From Emticicia aquatilis (GTDB lineage: Bacteria > Bacteroidota > Bacteroidia > Cytophagales > Spirosomataceae), in assembly GCF_014644295.1 (NCBI RefSeq), contig NZ_BMKK01000005.1:62001-126000 (forward strand): a stretch of 64,000 bases of DNA. Direction: 5' to 3'. The notes under the pieces are model-generated. The model was given only the letters and a program-made list of their open reading frames with translations, was not told the DNA's origin and did no database searches. Of this stretch, positions 9,321-18,215 are shown piece after piece. The translations under genes were made by a program, and so were the position numbers. The number at the start of each line of letters is the position of its first letter. Within the stretch, counting starts at the first letter, position 1.

Positions 9321-9770
9321 ATGAAAAAAATATACTTCATTGCCCTTTTTTGCTGCTCGTTGGTAAATACGGCTCAAAAAAGCACCGCTGATACGCTGAT
9401 TTATACAACCACTGATGTCGCACCAAGCTATCCACAAGGCTACCAAGCACTTTACTCGTTCATTTGTGCGAACGTTAGTGTACCAGTTTCTGAAATTCCG
9501 ACCGAAAAAAACAAGAATACCGTTTTCATCAAATTTGTTGTAGAAAAAGATGGAAGTACAAGTAACTACGAAATAATGAAAGGAATCAATAAAACTTGCG
9601 ATGCCGAAGCGATGAGAGTGATAAAATTAATGTCCAATTGGAATCCAGGCGGCACGACTAAATATAATAAATTCCAGCCATTGAGAATGTACATGACAAT
9701 TCCGATAAAATTTTTTCAAAATTTTTCAGCGTGCGAAGCATCTTATAATCAGATATTTACAAAAAAATAA
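9321..9770 (+). CDS. TonB C-terminal-like secreted protein
   Basis: A 149-residue protein with a cleavable signal (MKKIYFIALFCCSLVNTAQ) and a single domain that looks like the TonB C-terminal fold: VFIKFVVEKDGSTSNYEIMKG, then CDAEAMRVIKLMSNWNPG, then MYMTIPIKF. Such stand-alone domains are common in Bacteroidetes and are usually called energy transducers, but this one has no N-terminal transmembrane anchor or proline-rich spacer, so it cannot act as a classical TonB. A TATTTTTG box (9275-9282) matches the Bacteroidetes -7 element upstream. Confidence 0.75.
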   Translation: MKKIYFIALFCCSLVNTAQKSTADTLIYTTTDVAPSYPQGYQALYSFICANVSVPVSEIPTEKNKNTVFIKFVVEKDGSTSNYEIMKGINKTCDAEAMRVIKLMSNWNPGGTTKYNKFQPLRMYMTIPIKFFQNFSACEASYNQIFTKK

Positions 9771-9802
9771 TAAAAATTTTACAACTTTTTTGTTTCAAAC
9801 AC

Positions 9803-9833
9803 TTGACAAGTAAGAAATCTCGCTGTACCTTTG
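9803..9833 (+). promoter_or_regulatory. Bacteroidetes-type promoter of the tRNA pair
   Basis: TTG at 9803-9805 and TACCTTTG at 9826-9833 are separated by 20 bp. This matches the -33/-7 consensus TTG-N19/20-TAnnTTTG of Bacteroidetes primary sigma factors. It lies about 45 bp before tRNA-Gly. Confidence 0.75.
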
Positions 9834-9878
9834 CACCACATTAAGACAGAGACACCAAGTCAAAATCAAAAATGTAAT

Positions 9879-9951
9879 GCGAAAGTAGCTCAGTTGGTAG
9901 AGCGTAACCTTGCCAAGGTTAAGGTCGCGAGTTCGAGACTCGTCTTTCGCT
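9879..9951 (+). tRNA. tRNA-Gly (anticodon GCC)
   Basis: A 73-nt cloverleaf: acceptor GCGAAAG/CTTTCGC, anticodon stem TAACC/GGTTA with loop TTGCCAA, and T arm with TTCGAGA. The anticodon GCC reads glycine GGC/GGU codons. The CCA end is not encoded. Confidence 0.96.
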
Positions 9952-9961
9952 CGAAAATATC

Positions 9962-9988
9962 AAGCACCTCATCGGTGCTTTTTTTTTC
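9962..9988 (+). terminator. Intrinsic terminator after tRNA-Gly
   Basis: AAGCACC and GGTGCTT form a 7-bp stem with a 5-nt loop followed by a run of T. It lies between the two tRNA genes, so read-through or a second promoter must supply tRNA-Leu. Confidence 0.75.
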
Positions 9989-10010
9989 AAGAATAAGGTC
10001 AAACTTGTTC

Positions 10011-10096
10011 GCCGAGGTGGTGGAACTGGTAGACACGCAGGACTTAAAATCCTGTGAGCTTTTAAACTCGTACGGGTTCGATTCCCGTCCTCGGTA
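10011..10096 (+). tRNA. tRNA-Leu (anticodon TAA); integration target
   Basis: An 86-nt class II tRNA with a long variable arm. The acceptor stem is GCCGAGG/CCTCGGT and the anticodon loop CTTAAAA sits between CAGGA and TCCTG, giving anticodon UAA (reads UUA). CCA is not encoded. The 3' end, from the T arm onward, is the left attachment site of the island, which restores an intact tRNA. Confidence 0.95.
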
Positions 10097-10097
10097 C
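10081..10097 (+). other. attL core (17-bp direct repeat)
   Basis: attcccgtcctcggtac at the 3' end of tRNA-Leu is repeated exactly at 26888-26904, next to the integrase gene. This is the expected crossover repeat of a tRNA-targeting tyrosine recombinase. Confidence 0.9.
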
Positions 10098-10131
10098 AAA
10101 TCCTGCAAAATAAAGGCAGAAAAAAACAAAA

Positions 10132-10176
10132 AAAAAGAGTGTAAAATGTTGATTATCAGCAATTTACACTCTTTTT
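10132..10176. terminator. Long hairpin terminator just inside attL
   Basis: AAAAAGAGTGTAAA pairs perfectly with TTTACACTCTTTTT (14 bp). Inside is a second helix, TGTTGA-TTA-TCAGCA, across one A-A mismatch. A-tract and T-tract flank it, so it can terminate in both directions. It probably ends tRNA transcripts in the integrated state and insulates the island. Confidence 0.8.
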
Positions 10177-10210
10177 CTTTTTAGGTTCTTTATTTTTGTT
10201 TTGTTATTTT

Positions 10211-10262
10211 TTGTAGAAGAATTGTAGAAGAATTGTAGAAATTTTTTTTTAAAGTTGTAGAA
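10211..10262 (+). repeat. Putative integrase arm-type sites, left end
   Basis: Four copies of TTGTAGAA start at 10211, 10222, 10233 and 10255, so they are spaced 11, 11 and 22 bp apart, in helical phase. The same octamer recurs at the right end. Apart from these sites and the hairpin at 10132-10176, the roughly 430 bp between tRNA-Leu and hsdS hold nothing I can identify. Confidence 0.65.
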
Positions 10263-10535
10263 AAAATTAATTACATTTAAAATATTAGTAAAACACTATC
10301 AAATCAAACAAATATATTAATTTACACATACTTTTAGAAAGTAGTTTAATTGTAATTATTTACCTTTTAACTTATTATTTACGAGTATAATCTATCCTAT
10401 AACGTTAACAGAAATGTATGATAAATAAGTAACAATTAATTTTCATCATACAGAAGCCATGATTTACATATAGAAGCATTGTATAAGTTATTGTAGAAAC
10501 CTAAATTTACGATTAAAAATAACTCAAATCTAAAC

Positions 10536-12053
10536 TTGAAAAAGACAAAAAATATACCTAATACTTGGGAATGGGTTACTATTAAAGATATTGCTATAAC
10601 AAGTAGTGGTGGTACTCCTGATAGGAACAATGCAAGTTATTTTAAAGGAGATATTCCTTGGGTTAAATCAGGCGAACTTAACTATAACACAATTGTTCAA
10701 ACAGATGAGTATATAACACAAGAGGCATTAGATTCTTCAAGTGCTAAAGTTTTTACTAAAGGTTCATTATTAATTGCCTTGTATGGTAATACTGTTGGAA
10801 GAATGGCTTTTTTGGGTATTGATGCCGCTACCAATCAAGCTATTGCATCTATTAAGCCATTTAGAATAAACCCCAAATATTTATATTATTACTTAATAAA
10901 CTCAAAAGAAGAGTTATTAAATAAACGAGAAGGTAGTGCACAACCTAACATTAGTCAAAAAGTATTAAATGATTTCTCATTCCCTCTTGCCCCAATTGAA
11001 GAGCAAAACAGAATTGTTGAAAGAATTGAAGAGTTATTTAGTGAATTAGACAAAATAACAGCAGAACTCAATGAAGCAAAAACTAAAGCAAATCTTTTAC
11101 TTAGAGCTTTGTTGAATAACTCTTTCTCAAATGTTAACACCTATTTTGATATTAGAAAATTAGAGGACTTATGTGAAAACATTACAGATGGTTCTCACTT
11201 TTCACCTGAAACAACTTTAGAAGGATTTCCCTATATTACAGTTAAGGATGTAAAAAATGATAGAATAGATTTTGAAAATTGTAAAAAAATTAGTGAAGAA
11301 TCATTTCTGAAATTAAAAATTAGCGGATGTAGTCCTAAGTTTAATGATTTATTATTTTCTAAGGATGGAACAGTTGGTAAAGTTGTTATTAATGATTACA
11401 AATCTGATTTTGTTGTATTATCTTCTTTAGCCATTCTAACACCTAATCAAAATAAAATTTTACCACAATATTTATTTTATTATCTAAAATCTGATTTATT
11501 CCTTAATCAAGCCTTAAACTCAAAAAGGGGGGTTGCAATTAAACGTATTGTTTTGAGGGATTTAAAAAAATTGAAAATTAAGATACCAACAAATCTTAAC
11601 ACACAGTTAGATATTGTTACTAAAATTGAAGAAGGATTTTCTAATATTAACACGTTAATTGAAGAAATAGCATCAAAAATACATTCAAATGACAATTTAA
11701 TTAAAAAAATCCTCAAAGATGCTTTTCAAGGGAACTTATCATCTCGCCTAAATACAGATACATCAGTTAAAATTTTGTTAGACGAAATAAATACAGAAAA
11801 AACAGAATATTTAGTTCAACAACACGAGATAAATAAGAGTCGTCCCAAATTCAAAAAGGTAGAATCAGAATCTTTAGTACATATTATTAAAAAAAATTTC
11901 ATGTCCAAAAGTTTTAGTTTTCACGAATTAGTAGATAAAGCTATTACAACAAATAGTGAATTTGAAAAAGAGTTTGATTTATTAATGAGTGAAAATATAT
12001 TGTCAAAAATGTATGATGAAAAATCAAAATCAATAAAATTTAGGTTAAAATGA
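10536..12053 (+). CDS. hsdS: Type I restriction-modification specificity subunit with C-terminal extension
   Basis: DNA-recognition subunit. Two target recognition domains alternate with conserved helical spacers: TRD1 (about 1-150), spacer APIEEQNRIVERIEELF, TRD2 (about 205-365), then a second spacer ending LKDAFQGNLSSRL. About 95 further residues follow, longer than usual for HsdS, and end in a segment (FSFHELVDKAITT) that could be a small winged helix. The start is TTG at 10536; an in-frame stop at 10494 and the lack of any earlier ATG leave little choice. It overlaps the ATPase gene by 4 bp. HsdS comes first in this operon and HsdM last, the reverse of the usual order. Confidence 0.92.
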   Translation: MKKTKNIPNTWEWVTIKDIAITSSGGTPDRNNASYFKGDIPWVKSGELNYNTIVQTDEYITQEALDSSSAKVFTKGSLLIALYGNTVGRMAFLGIDAATNQAIASIKPFRINPKYLYYYLINSKEELLNKREGSAQPNISQKVLNDFSFPLAPIEEQNRIVERIEELFSELDKITAELNEAKTKANLLLRALLNNSFSNVNTYFDIRKLEDLCENITDGSHFSPETTLEGFPYITVKDVKNDRIDFENCKKISEESFLKLKISGCSPKFNDLLFSKDGTVGKVVINDYKSDFVVLSSLAILTPNQNKILPQYLFYYLKSDLFLNQALNSKRGVAIKRIVLRDLKKLKIKIPTNLNTQLDIVTKIEEGFSNINTLIEEIASKIHSNDNLIKKILKDAFQGNLSSRLNTDTSVKILLDEINTEKTEYLVQQHEINKSRPKFKKVESESLVHIIKKNFMSKSFSFHELVDKAITTNSEFEKEFDLLMSENILSKMYDEKSKSIKFRLK

Positions 12054-13606
12054 AATTAAGAAAATTAGTCATATATGATATTGATTACAAACCTTTAATA
12101 AAAGGCATTGAATTGTTCTTTCCTAAAAGTGACGAAAATTATATTAATGCAAACTGTTTTATTGGAATAAATGGTTCTGGTAAATCACAAACTCTTGAAA
12201 TTATAGCTGAAATCTTTTTGTTTTTGGAAAATGTATTTAGGAAGGAAAACAAAAAGAATAATTTATTTTCTCCATTTGGATTTAGAATCGAATACGAAAT
12301 CACAAAAGAAAATATTGAATATTTGATGATTTTTGATTGTGAAGAAATTAAAACAAAAGAAAAAGATATTCAAATTGAAATTTACAAAAAAGATAATGAG
12401 GACTTTTCTGCAATTGACATAATTGGTTTAAATATTTATGAGTTTCTGCCAAGCAAAATCATAGGTTATAGTTCAGGTGCTAATGAAACAATAAGTCTTC
12501 CTTTCGACTCTTATTATGATGAATATGCAGAATATACTTATAATAGAGCCTTTGGAAAAGTTATAGGAGATGACTATGACCCAAATATGTATTTTATGAA
12601 TTATAATACAAATTTAGGAATTGCAATAAGTAGCTTAATTTTTAGAGAAGATATTCCTAATATTGATAAAATTTTATCAATATTACAGATAGAGGATTTA
12701 ATTAGTTTCCAAATAACAATTCAAACATTTCCACCTGATACCCCAAACAAACAGCAAGGGGGAGTAATACTAACACCAGAATTAGAAGAATGGAAAAATA
12801 GATTGATAAAGCTCGCTGATAAACCATTTTATGAGGAAAAACATAAGAAATATATTCTAAAATACAATCTTGACGATATTACAAGAATGGCTTTTAAAGC
12901 TAACTTTGCCAACGCTTTTGAATTATATACATGTCTTTATAAATTTGAATTGTTGAATAATTTAATAGTTGATAAAACCACTAAAGAAAAAATTAAAAAA
13001 GAGAGAAAGCAAAGACGACTATTAACAAAAATGCCAATGGTCTCTGACATAAATAAGGTTTTATGTTATTCTGAATTAAAACTAAAACTTAAAAATGAAA
13101 ATAAAGTTGACTACCTTAGTTTAAGTGATGGAGAGCATCAATTTTTAAATGTTTTTGGAACATTATTAATGATAAATCAAGATAACTGTTTATTTCTCTT
13201 AGATGAACCTGAGACACATTTTAATCCAAAATGGAGAAGAACGTTTATTAGTACACTAAAAGACATTACTGAGGGGCGTAAACAAGATATGATAATAACT
13301 ACACACTCTCCATTTGTTGTTTCAGATTGTAAAAAAGAAAATGTTTATATTTTTAAAAAAGAAAATAATGTTATAGATATTGAAAACCCTCAAAAAGAGA
13401 CCTTTGGGGCATCATTTGATAACATTTTAGACATGGCTTTTGATATAAAAATTCCAATTTCAGAAGATTCACTAAATGAGATTAATAAATTAAATAAAGA
13501 GAATGACCCCAGCATAATAAATGATAAACTCCATGATTTTGGAGAATCAATGGAAAAAATCAAACTATTAAGTAGAATAATTTTGTTAAATTCTAAAAAG
13601 GAATAG
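12050..13606 (+). CDS. Restriction-system-associated AAA (ABC-type) ATPase
   Basis: A 518-residue ATPase of the OLD/PtuA-like ABC class. Walker A is GINGSGKS (residues 39-46), the ABC signature-like segment is LSDGEHQFLNV near 357, Walker B with D-loop is FLLDEPETHFNP near 383, and the H-loop is ITTHSPFVVSD near 417. The middle (100-340) is helical and family-specific. There is no TOPRIM domain, so it is not a complete OLD nuclease; the nuclease is likely the HNH protein encoded 2 bp downstream, as in Septu PtuA-PtuB pairs. It starts inside the hsdS stop codon (ATGA), implying translational coupling. Confidence 0.85.
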   Translation: MKLRKLVIYDIDYKPLIKGIELFFPKSDENYINANCFIGINGSGKSQTLEIIAEIFLFLENVFRKENKKNNLFSPFGFRIEYEITKENIEYLMIFDCEEIKTKEKDIQIEIYKKDNEDFSAIDIIGLNIYEFLPSKIIGYSSGANETISLPFDSYYDEYAEYTYNRAFGKVIGDDYDPNMYFMNYNTNLGIAISSLIFREDIPNIDKILSILQIEDLISFQITIQTFPPDTPNKQQGGVILTPELEEWKNRLIKLADKPFYEEKHKKYILKYNLDDITRMAFKANFANAFELYTCLYKFELLNNLIVDKTTKEKIKKERKQRRLLTKMPMVSDINKVLCYSELKLKLKNENKVDYLSLSDGEHQFLNVFGTLLMINQDNCLFLLDEPETHFNPKWRRTFISTLKDITEGRKQDMIITTHSPFVVSDCKKENVYIFKKENNVIDIENPQKETFGASFDNILDMAFDIKIPISEDSLNEINKLNKENDPSIINDKLHDFGESMEKIKLLSRIILLNSKKE

Positions 13607-13608
13607 CA

Positions 13609-14700
13609 ATGCTGTATAAATATGAATTTGTTAAGCATAGAAAGTTAAGAGAGCTTAACTTCCATTTCCTTTATTTTATCAGAAAGATAAAAGGCATAAA
13701 AAAAAGTACGCCTTTTACTCCTAAAATTTACTTTCACCAAAGTTTTCTTAATCAATCGGGGCAAATTGCTCCTAAAGGCACATTTAATAAAGAAATTCAT
13801 TCAAAATTTAATTTATTTTTTAATGATTTTAAAAAATTAAAACAAGACTCTAAAAATGAATTTTATAATTTAGTTGTCTTTTCAAACGATATTCATCTAT
13901 ATTTTGAAGACAATAGTATTAATGAAGTTAAGTCATTAAAAATTGAAAACATTAAAAAGATTTTAAAATCTGATTCATTTAAAAATTTGATGGATTCCTT
14001 ATGGAAATATTTAAAGTCAACAGCTTGGGAAATAGATAAACATTATGAAGAATTTTATAACAAACTTCCTAATTCAAAAATGTGTCCATTTTGTGGCTTA
14101 AATGAAATTTCAAATCAAACGTTATTTAAGGCGGACTATGACCACATAGCTAATAAAGCAAAATATCCTATATCTTCTATAAACCTGAAAAACCTTGCAC
14201 CATCTTGTTCTGAGTGCAATCAAAAATTCAAAAGCGATAAAGATGTATTTTATAAAAATAATATTAGGAGAGTTTTCTTATATCCATATCTTTTCAATAG
14301 TAAATTTCAAAATCAACATATTGAAATAGATTTAACTGGTAGTATAATTCCAAATACCGATAGTAACAATATGGATGGGAAATGGCTTGTTAATATACAT
14401 CCTACTAATAACTTTAATCAAACATGGAATGAAATTTATTCTGTAAAGAAAAGATACTGTTTCTCTTTATATTTAAAACATTATAAATGGCTTCAAGAAT
14501 TTACCCACTCACTAAAAATAGCAAATATCAATTTTGCAAATCAAGTCGAGCTTATAGAGTATTTATCAAGTTATAAAGAAATGTTTAATCCGAATGATAG
14601 TTTACATACGGAATATCATTTAAAATATTCATACTTTAAATATTTAGAAATTTCATTTAATGATGTGTTATTCAATCAAATAAATATGATGTGTGCATGA
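13609..14700 (+). CDS. HNH endonuclease with zinc-finger core
   Basis: A 363-residue protein. The nuclease core lies at about residues 160-215: CPFCGLNE (first Cys pair), KADYDHIANKAKYP (catalytic DH), NLKNLAPSCSECNQ (second Cys pair plus Asn) and KSDKD. This is the layout of HNH nucleases of the PtuB/McrA type. The N-terminal 150 and C-terminal 150 residues are not recognised. It lies 2 bp after the ATPase gene and overlaps hsdM by 4 bp, so the four genes must be co-translated. It is longer than typical PtuB proteins. I infer that it is the DNA-cleaving effector replacing HsdR. Confidence 0.82.
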   Translation: MLYKYEFVKHRKLRELNFHFLYFIRKIKGIKKSTPFTPKIYFHQSFLNQSGQIAPKGTFNKEIHSKFNLFFNDFKKLKQDSKNEFYNLVVFSNDIHLYFEDNSINEVKSLKIENIKKILKSDSFKNLMDSLWKYLKSTAWEIDKHYEEFYNKLPNSKMCPFCGLNEISNQTLFKADYDHIANKAKYPISSINLKNLAPSCSECNQKFKSDKDVFYKNNIRRVFLYPYLFNSKFQNQHIEIDLTGSIIPNTDSNNMDGKWLVNIHPTNNFNQTWNEIYSVKKRYCFSLYLKHYKWLQEFTHSLKIANINFANQVELIEYLSSYKEMFNPNDSLHTEYHLKYSYFKYLEISFNDVLFNQINMMCA

Positions 14701-16193
14701 TAAAAAATACTTTAGTAGCAAAAATATGGTCATTTTGTGATACATTAAGGGATGATGGAGTAAGTTATGGTGATTATTTGGAACAAATAACATACCTATT
14801 ATTTCTTAAAATGGCTGATGAATACTCAAAGCCACCATTTAATAGAAACTTTAATATACCCCAAAATTGTGATTGGCAATATTTTCTAAATCATCCTTTA
14901 GATGGATTAACTTTAGATTATGTAAATGCTTTGAATGCTTTATCAAAATCAGGTAAAATGTTGAGCAAAATTTTTACTGGTGCTCAAAATAAAATTCACG
15001 ACCCATACAAACTAAAAAAACTAATTGAACTCTTAGATGAGGATAATTGGGTTTCAGAATCTGTCGATATAAAAGGAGATATTTATGAAAATCTTCTTCA
15101 AAAAAGTGCTGAAAGTAGTGGTGCAGGCCAATACTTTACACCTCGTTCGATTATTAAAGCAATTGTTGAGTGTATAGACCCTAAACCATTAGAAACAATT
15201 TCTGACCCTACTTGTGGTACAGGAGGATTTTTTCTTGGAGCTATTGAATATTTGAATAAAAACTACCAAGAAGAATTATCAATAAAACAAAATAAAGAGT
15301 TTTTGCAGTTTAAAACTTTTCATGGTTGGGATATTGTTCCATCAACTGCACGACTATGCTTAATGAATTTGTTTTTACATGGGATTGGAGACTTAAAAGA
15401 GAGCCCTGAAATTGATGTTATTGACAGTTTAATAGAACCTCCTAAAGAAAAAGTTAAAATAGTTCTTGCTAATCCTCCATTTGGAAAAAGTAGTACTTAT
15501 ACAATTACAAATGATGAAAAGTTAGCTAAACAAGAGGCATACATATACAGAGATGATTTTTGGACAACAACGAGTAATAAACAACTTTGTTTTGTGCAAC
15601 ATATAATAAATATGTTAGATTCTGATGGACGTGCTGCTATTGTACTGCCTGATAATGTTTTATTTGAAGGCGGTGCGGGAGAAATTATTAGAAAGAAATT
15701 ATTAGAAGAGACTAATTTACACACTATTTTAAGACTCCCAACTGGAATTTTTTATGCTAATGGTGTAAAATGTAATGTTTTATTCTTAGAGAAGCAAAAA
15801 ACAATAAAACGGGCATTAACTGATGCAATTTGGTTTTATGATTACAGGACAAATGTACATCATACATTAAAAAAACACTCTTTACAATTTAAACATTTAG
15901 AGCCATTTGTAAAATGTTATCATTCTAAAGATAGAGAACAAACTGCTGAAACATGGAGTGAAAAGAATATAAATGGAAGATTTCGTAAATATTCATATTC
16001 AGAACTAATAGCAAGGGATAAAACTAATTTTGATATTACTTGGTTAAAAGATAATAGCTTAGTTGATTTAGATAGCCTTCCAGAGCCAGAAATATTAGCA
16101 CAAGAAATTGTAGATAGTTTAGAAAGTGTATTAAACAGCTTTAGAGAGGTTGTTAGAAGTCTTTCAAAAAATGACAATTTGCTAAATGATTAA
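14697..16193 (+). CDS. hsdM: Type I restriction-modification DNA methyltransferase subunit
   Basis: N6-adenine methyltransferase. The HsdM N-terminal helical domain (residues 1-130) contains YLEQITYLLFLKMADE. The catalytic domain has the SAM motif ISDPTCGTGGFF near residue 168 and the catalytic LANPPFGK near 257; GQYFTPRSI precedes them as usual. I chose the ATG at 14697, which overlaps the HNH stop as ATGA, over a GTG two codons earlier. With HsdS it should methylate a bipartite site. No hsdR gene exists anywhere in the island. Confidence 0.94.
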   Translation: MIKNTLVAKIWSFCDTLRDDGVSYGDYLEQITYLLFLKMADEYSKPPFNRNFNIPQNCDWQYFLNHPLDGLTLDYVNALNALSKSGKMLSKIFTGAQNKIHDPYKLKKLIELLDEDNWVSESVDIKGDIYENLLQKSAESSGAGQYFTPRSIIKAIVECIDPKPLETISDPTCGTGGFFLGAIEYLNKNYQEELSIKQNKEFLQFKTFHGWDIVPSTARLCLMNLFLHGIGDLKESPEIDVIDSLIEPPKEKVKIVLANPPFGKSSTYTITNDEKLAKQEAYIYRDDFWTTTSNKQLCFVQHIINMLDSDGRAAIVLPDNVLFEGGAGEIIRKKLLEETNLHTILRLPTGIFYANGVKCNVLFLEKQKTIKRALTDAIWFYDYRTNVHHTLKKHSLQFKHLEPFVKCYHSKDREQTAETWSEKNINGRFRKYSYSELIARDKTNFDITWLKDNSLVDLDSLPEPEILAQEIVDSLESVLNSFREVVRSLSKNDNLLND

Positions 16194-16313
16194 AAACCTT
16201 AGTTACAATTCAATAATTTCCACATTCATTTTCAGGAGTTTTGTAATCAAGGGTAAAACTGTCTCAAAAGAAGTGGGCAACAAAATACAGCATAACCCCC
16301 ATTGTAGCTACTA

Positions 16314-16350
16314 AATAAGGAGTTAAGATATTTTCCTAACTCCTTATTAT
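16314..16350. terminator. Bidirectional terminator
   Basis: AATAAGGAGTTA (16314-16325) pairs perfectly with TAACTCCTTATT (16337-16348), loop 11 nt. It lies between convergent hsdM and the DUF3871 gene. Confidence 0.75.
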
Positions 16351-16351
16351 T

Positions 16352-17332
16352 TCAATTCAAAAACCAATTACCCTGTTTACTTTCAAGTGCTTGTACTACA
16401 CTATTAGTAAAATCAAAGGCATTTACCCCCCTATCAAGAAAAGTATCAATGTATGATTGTTTATTAGCACCAGTGAATAGATTATAAGTATTCCATAAAC
16501 TAATGCTACCATCATCATTTCTACAAAATGACTTATCTTGATAGTAATCTCGTGCTACCATGTTGATTTGTGAATCTCCAAATGATAATAGTGGTAATTC
16601 TTTCTTTTCTTTTACTGGTAGATAATTATACAACTTAGATTTACCAATCAATGTAGCAAACTGATGCTCTGTCAATGAGTAGTTCATTAAATTCTGTAAT
16701 GCTAATAATTGTTGCTCGGCTCTGTAATTAGTAATAAGTTTGTAAATCTGTTGCATTAACTGATTTACATTATTAGCTTTTAAATTACCTACAAATCCGT
16801 CTGACCATACACAAAGATTACAGCATACTTTGTTCTGAAAGCCAATGAATACTTTAAAATGTTCATCACCTCCTTTTTTACTGTATAGATTATCAAGACT
16901 ATATGACTTAACACCTCCAATAGTTAGATTTAATGTATTACCATTAACATTATCTCTAATTGTAGGTATTTCTATTACAAAAGCCATTCTTTCATAATAG
17001 ATAGTCTTTTCATGTTCTAATAAATCTTTTGCAGGTTTATCTTTAGCTTCAGGTGTACGTCCTTTTATTGGATGTGATACTCTAATAGCAGGATGTAATA
17101 TCTGTTCATTCTTATACACATGATTTACTACTTCTAAGGTAGAATTAATAAAATCTTGATGGGATATTACTGGCTCATTGTCTTTCACATAGACAGGTAT
17201 TAAATGATTATGTTCGACATCATACATACTCATTGGTTCTGTATTAGCTTGGATAAATACGTTATCGGTTGACACTTGATAATTATCTAATACAAGTGTT
17301 GGTTGTGGTTTAAATAATGTTTGAAGCTCCAT
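16352..17332 (-). CDS. DUF3871-like protein
   Basis: A 326-residue soluble protein that resembles the DUF3871 family found on Bacteroidetes plasmids and integrative elements. Recognisable stretches include HPAIRVSHPIKGRTPEAK and ENVCCNLCVWSDG-like residues around VCCNLCVWSDGFVG. The role is not known; the family often sits beside single-strand DNA-handling genes, and here the Sak4-like ATPase gene lies 7 bp upstream in the same operon. It ends at a terminator shared with hsdM. Confidence 0.6.
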   Translation of the reverse strand: MELQTLFKPQPTLVLDNYQVSTDNVFIQANTEPMSMYDVEHNHLIPVYVKDNEPVISHQDFINSTLEVVNHVYKNEQILHPAIRVSHPIKGRTPEAKDKPAKDLLEHEKTIYYERMAFVIEIPTIRDNVNGNTLNLTIGGVKSYSLDNLYSKKGGDEHFKVFIGFQNKVCCNLCVWSDGFVGNLKANNVNQLMQQIYKLITNYRAEQQLLALQNLMNYSLTEHQFATLIGKSKLYNYLPVKEKKELPLLSFGDSQINMVARDYYQDKSFCRNDDGSISLWNTYNLFTGANKQSYIDTFLDRGVNAFDFTNSVVQALESKQGNWFLN

Positions 17333-17339
17333 TGTAGTA

Positions 17340-18191
17340 TTATTTTGATAATGAGTGATTAACTGTTAATTGTAGTAGGTATTTCTTTTGATTAAATGCT
17401 TGTTTATAATCGTTTTGTATTTCAGGTGTAGAGCTTAAATACAATTCTCTTAACTCGTCCATTGTAACACAAGATTTTATCAGTAATAAGATATTATCAT
17501 TATTGTCATCTGAAAAAGAAGAATTTGGTTGTTTACACCATTGTACTATTTGTTGACCTATTTCAGCATTTAGTTTAAAGTCAGATTTATTCATAAATAA
17601 ACCTGTACGGTCTTTACTGGCAGTAGCATTATGTTTACAATCAATATCAAATACTAATGTAAATTCATAATCTATGCCTTCACGTTGAATAGGTTTTAAT
17701 CCTACTTTCTCAGGAATTTGTTTACCATTCTTTTCTTGTAATACATAATCTTGTTTAGTACGAATAGTACAAATAACATGAGCATTAGCTTGTAGAATGG
17801 TATTAATAAACTGATTGTGTCGAGGTGTAAATTTTGACCAGTTGGTATATGAATTACCTGCTAATGCTCCATGCTGCTCTAAAATATAGTCCCATTCGTG
17901 AGAGATAGAATCTATAATAATAACCTCCATTTGAGCCTTTAAACAGACGTTTATAGCTTCTTCATACTTTTCAGGTGAAAATGGTTCTTCAATATTCAAA
18001 ACATTGTAAGAACCTAAATGTGAGTATAATTCAGCACTATGATTTTCAGTATCAATGATGGCTATTTTAGACCAGTCATTAGTCATACCATAAGCTAATA
18101 ATAAAGCAGACATTGATTTACCTGAACCTGAACCAGCTTGTAAACCAATTTTAATCTTAACATTTTGTCGTTTTGCTACTTGTAATTGCAT
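17340..18191 (-). CDS. P-loop ATPase, Sak4/RecA-like
   Basis: A 283-residue ATPase with Walker A AGSGSGKS at residues 19-26 and Walker B VIIIDSISHEW near 90. The sequence around IDTENHSAELYSHLG and the compact RecA-type core match phage NTP-binding proteins of the Sak4 class, which anneal single-stranded DNA. On a mobile element this suggests help in replication or recombination, as inference. It is the first gene of a minus-strand operon with the DUF3871 gene and sits directly downstream of an intrinsic-terminator-like hairpin in its own leader (18216-18246). Confidence 0.7.
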   Translation of the reverse strand: MQLQVAKRQNVKIKIGLQAGSGSGKSMSALLLAYGMTNDWSKIAIIDTENHSAELYSHLGSYNVLNIEEPFSPEKYEEAINVCLKAQMEVIIIDSISHEWDYILEQHGALAGNSYTNWSKFTPRHNQFINTILQANAHVICTIRTKQDYVLQEKNGKQIPEKVGLKPIQREGIDYEFTLVFDIDCKHNATASKDRTGLFMNKSDFKLNAEIGQQIVQWCKQPNSSFSDDNNDNILLLIKSCVTMDELRELYLSSTPEIQNDYKQAFNQKKYLLQLTVNHSLSK

Positions 18192-18215
18192 ATTGATTAA
18201 GGTTTAGATATTAAT

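Noticed and set aside
9831-10184. ORFs running across both tRNA genes
   Set aside because: They overlap two clear tRNA genes and have no recognisable domain.
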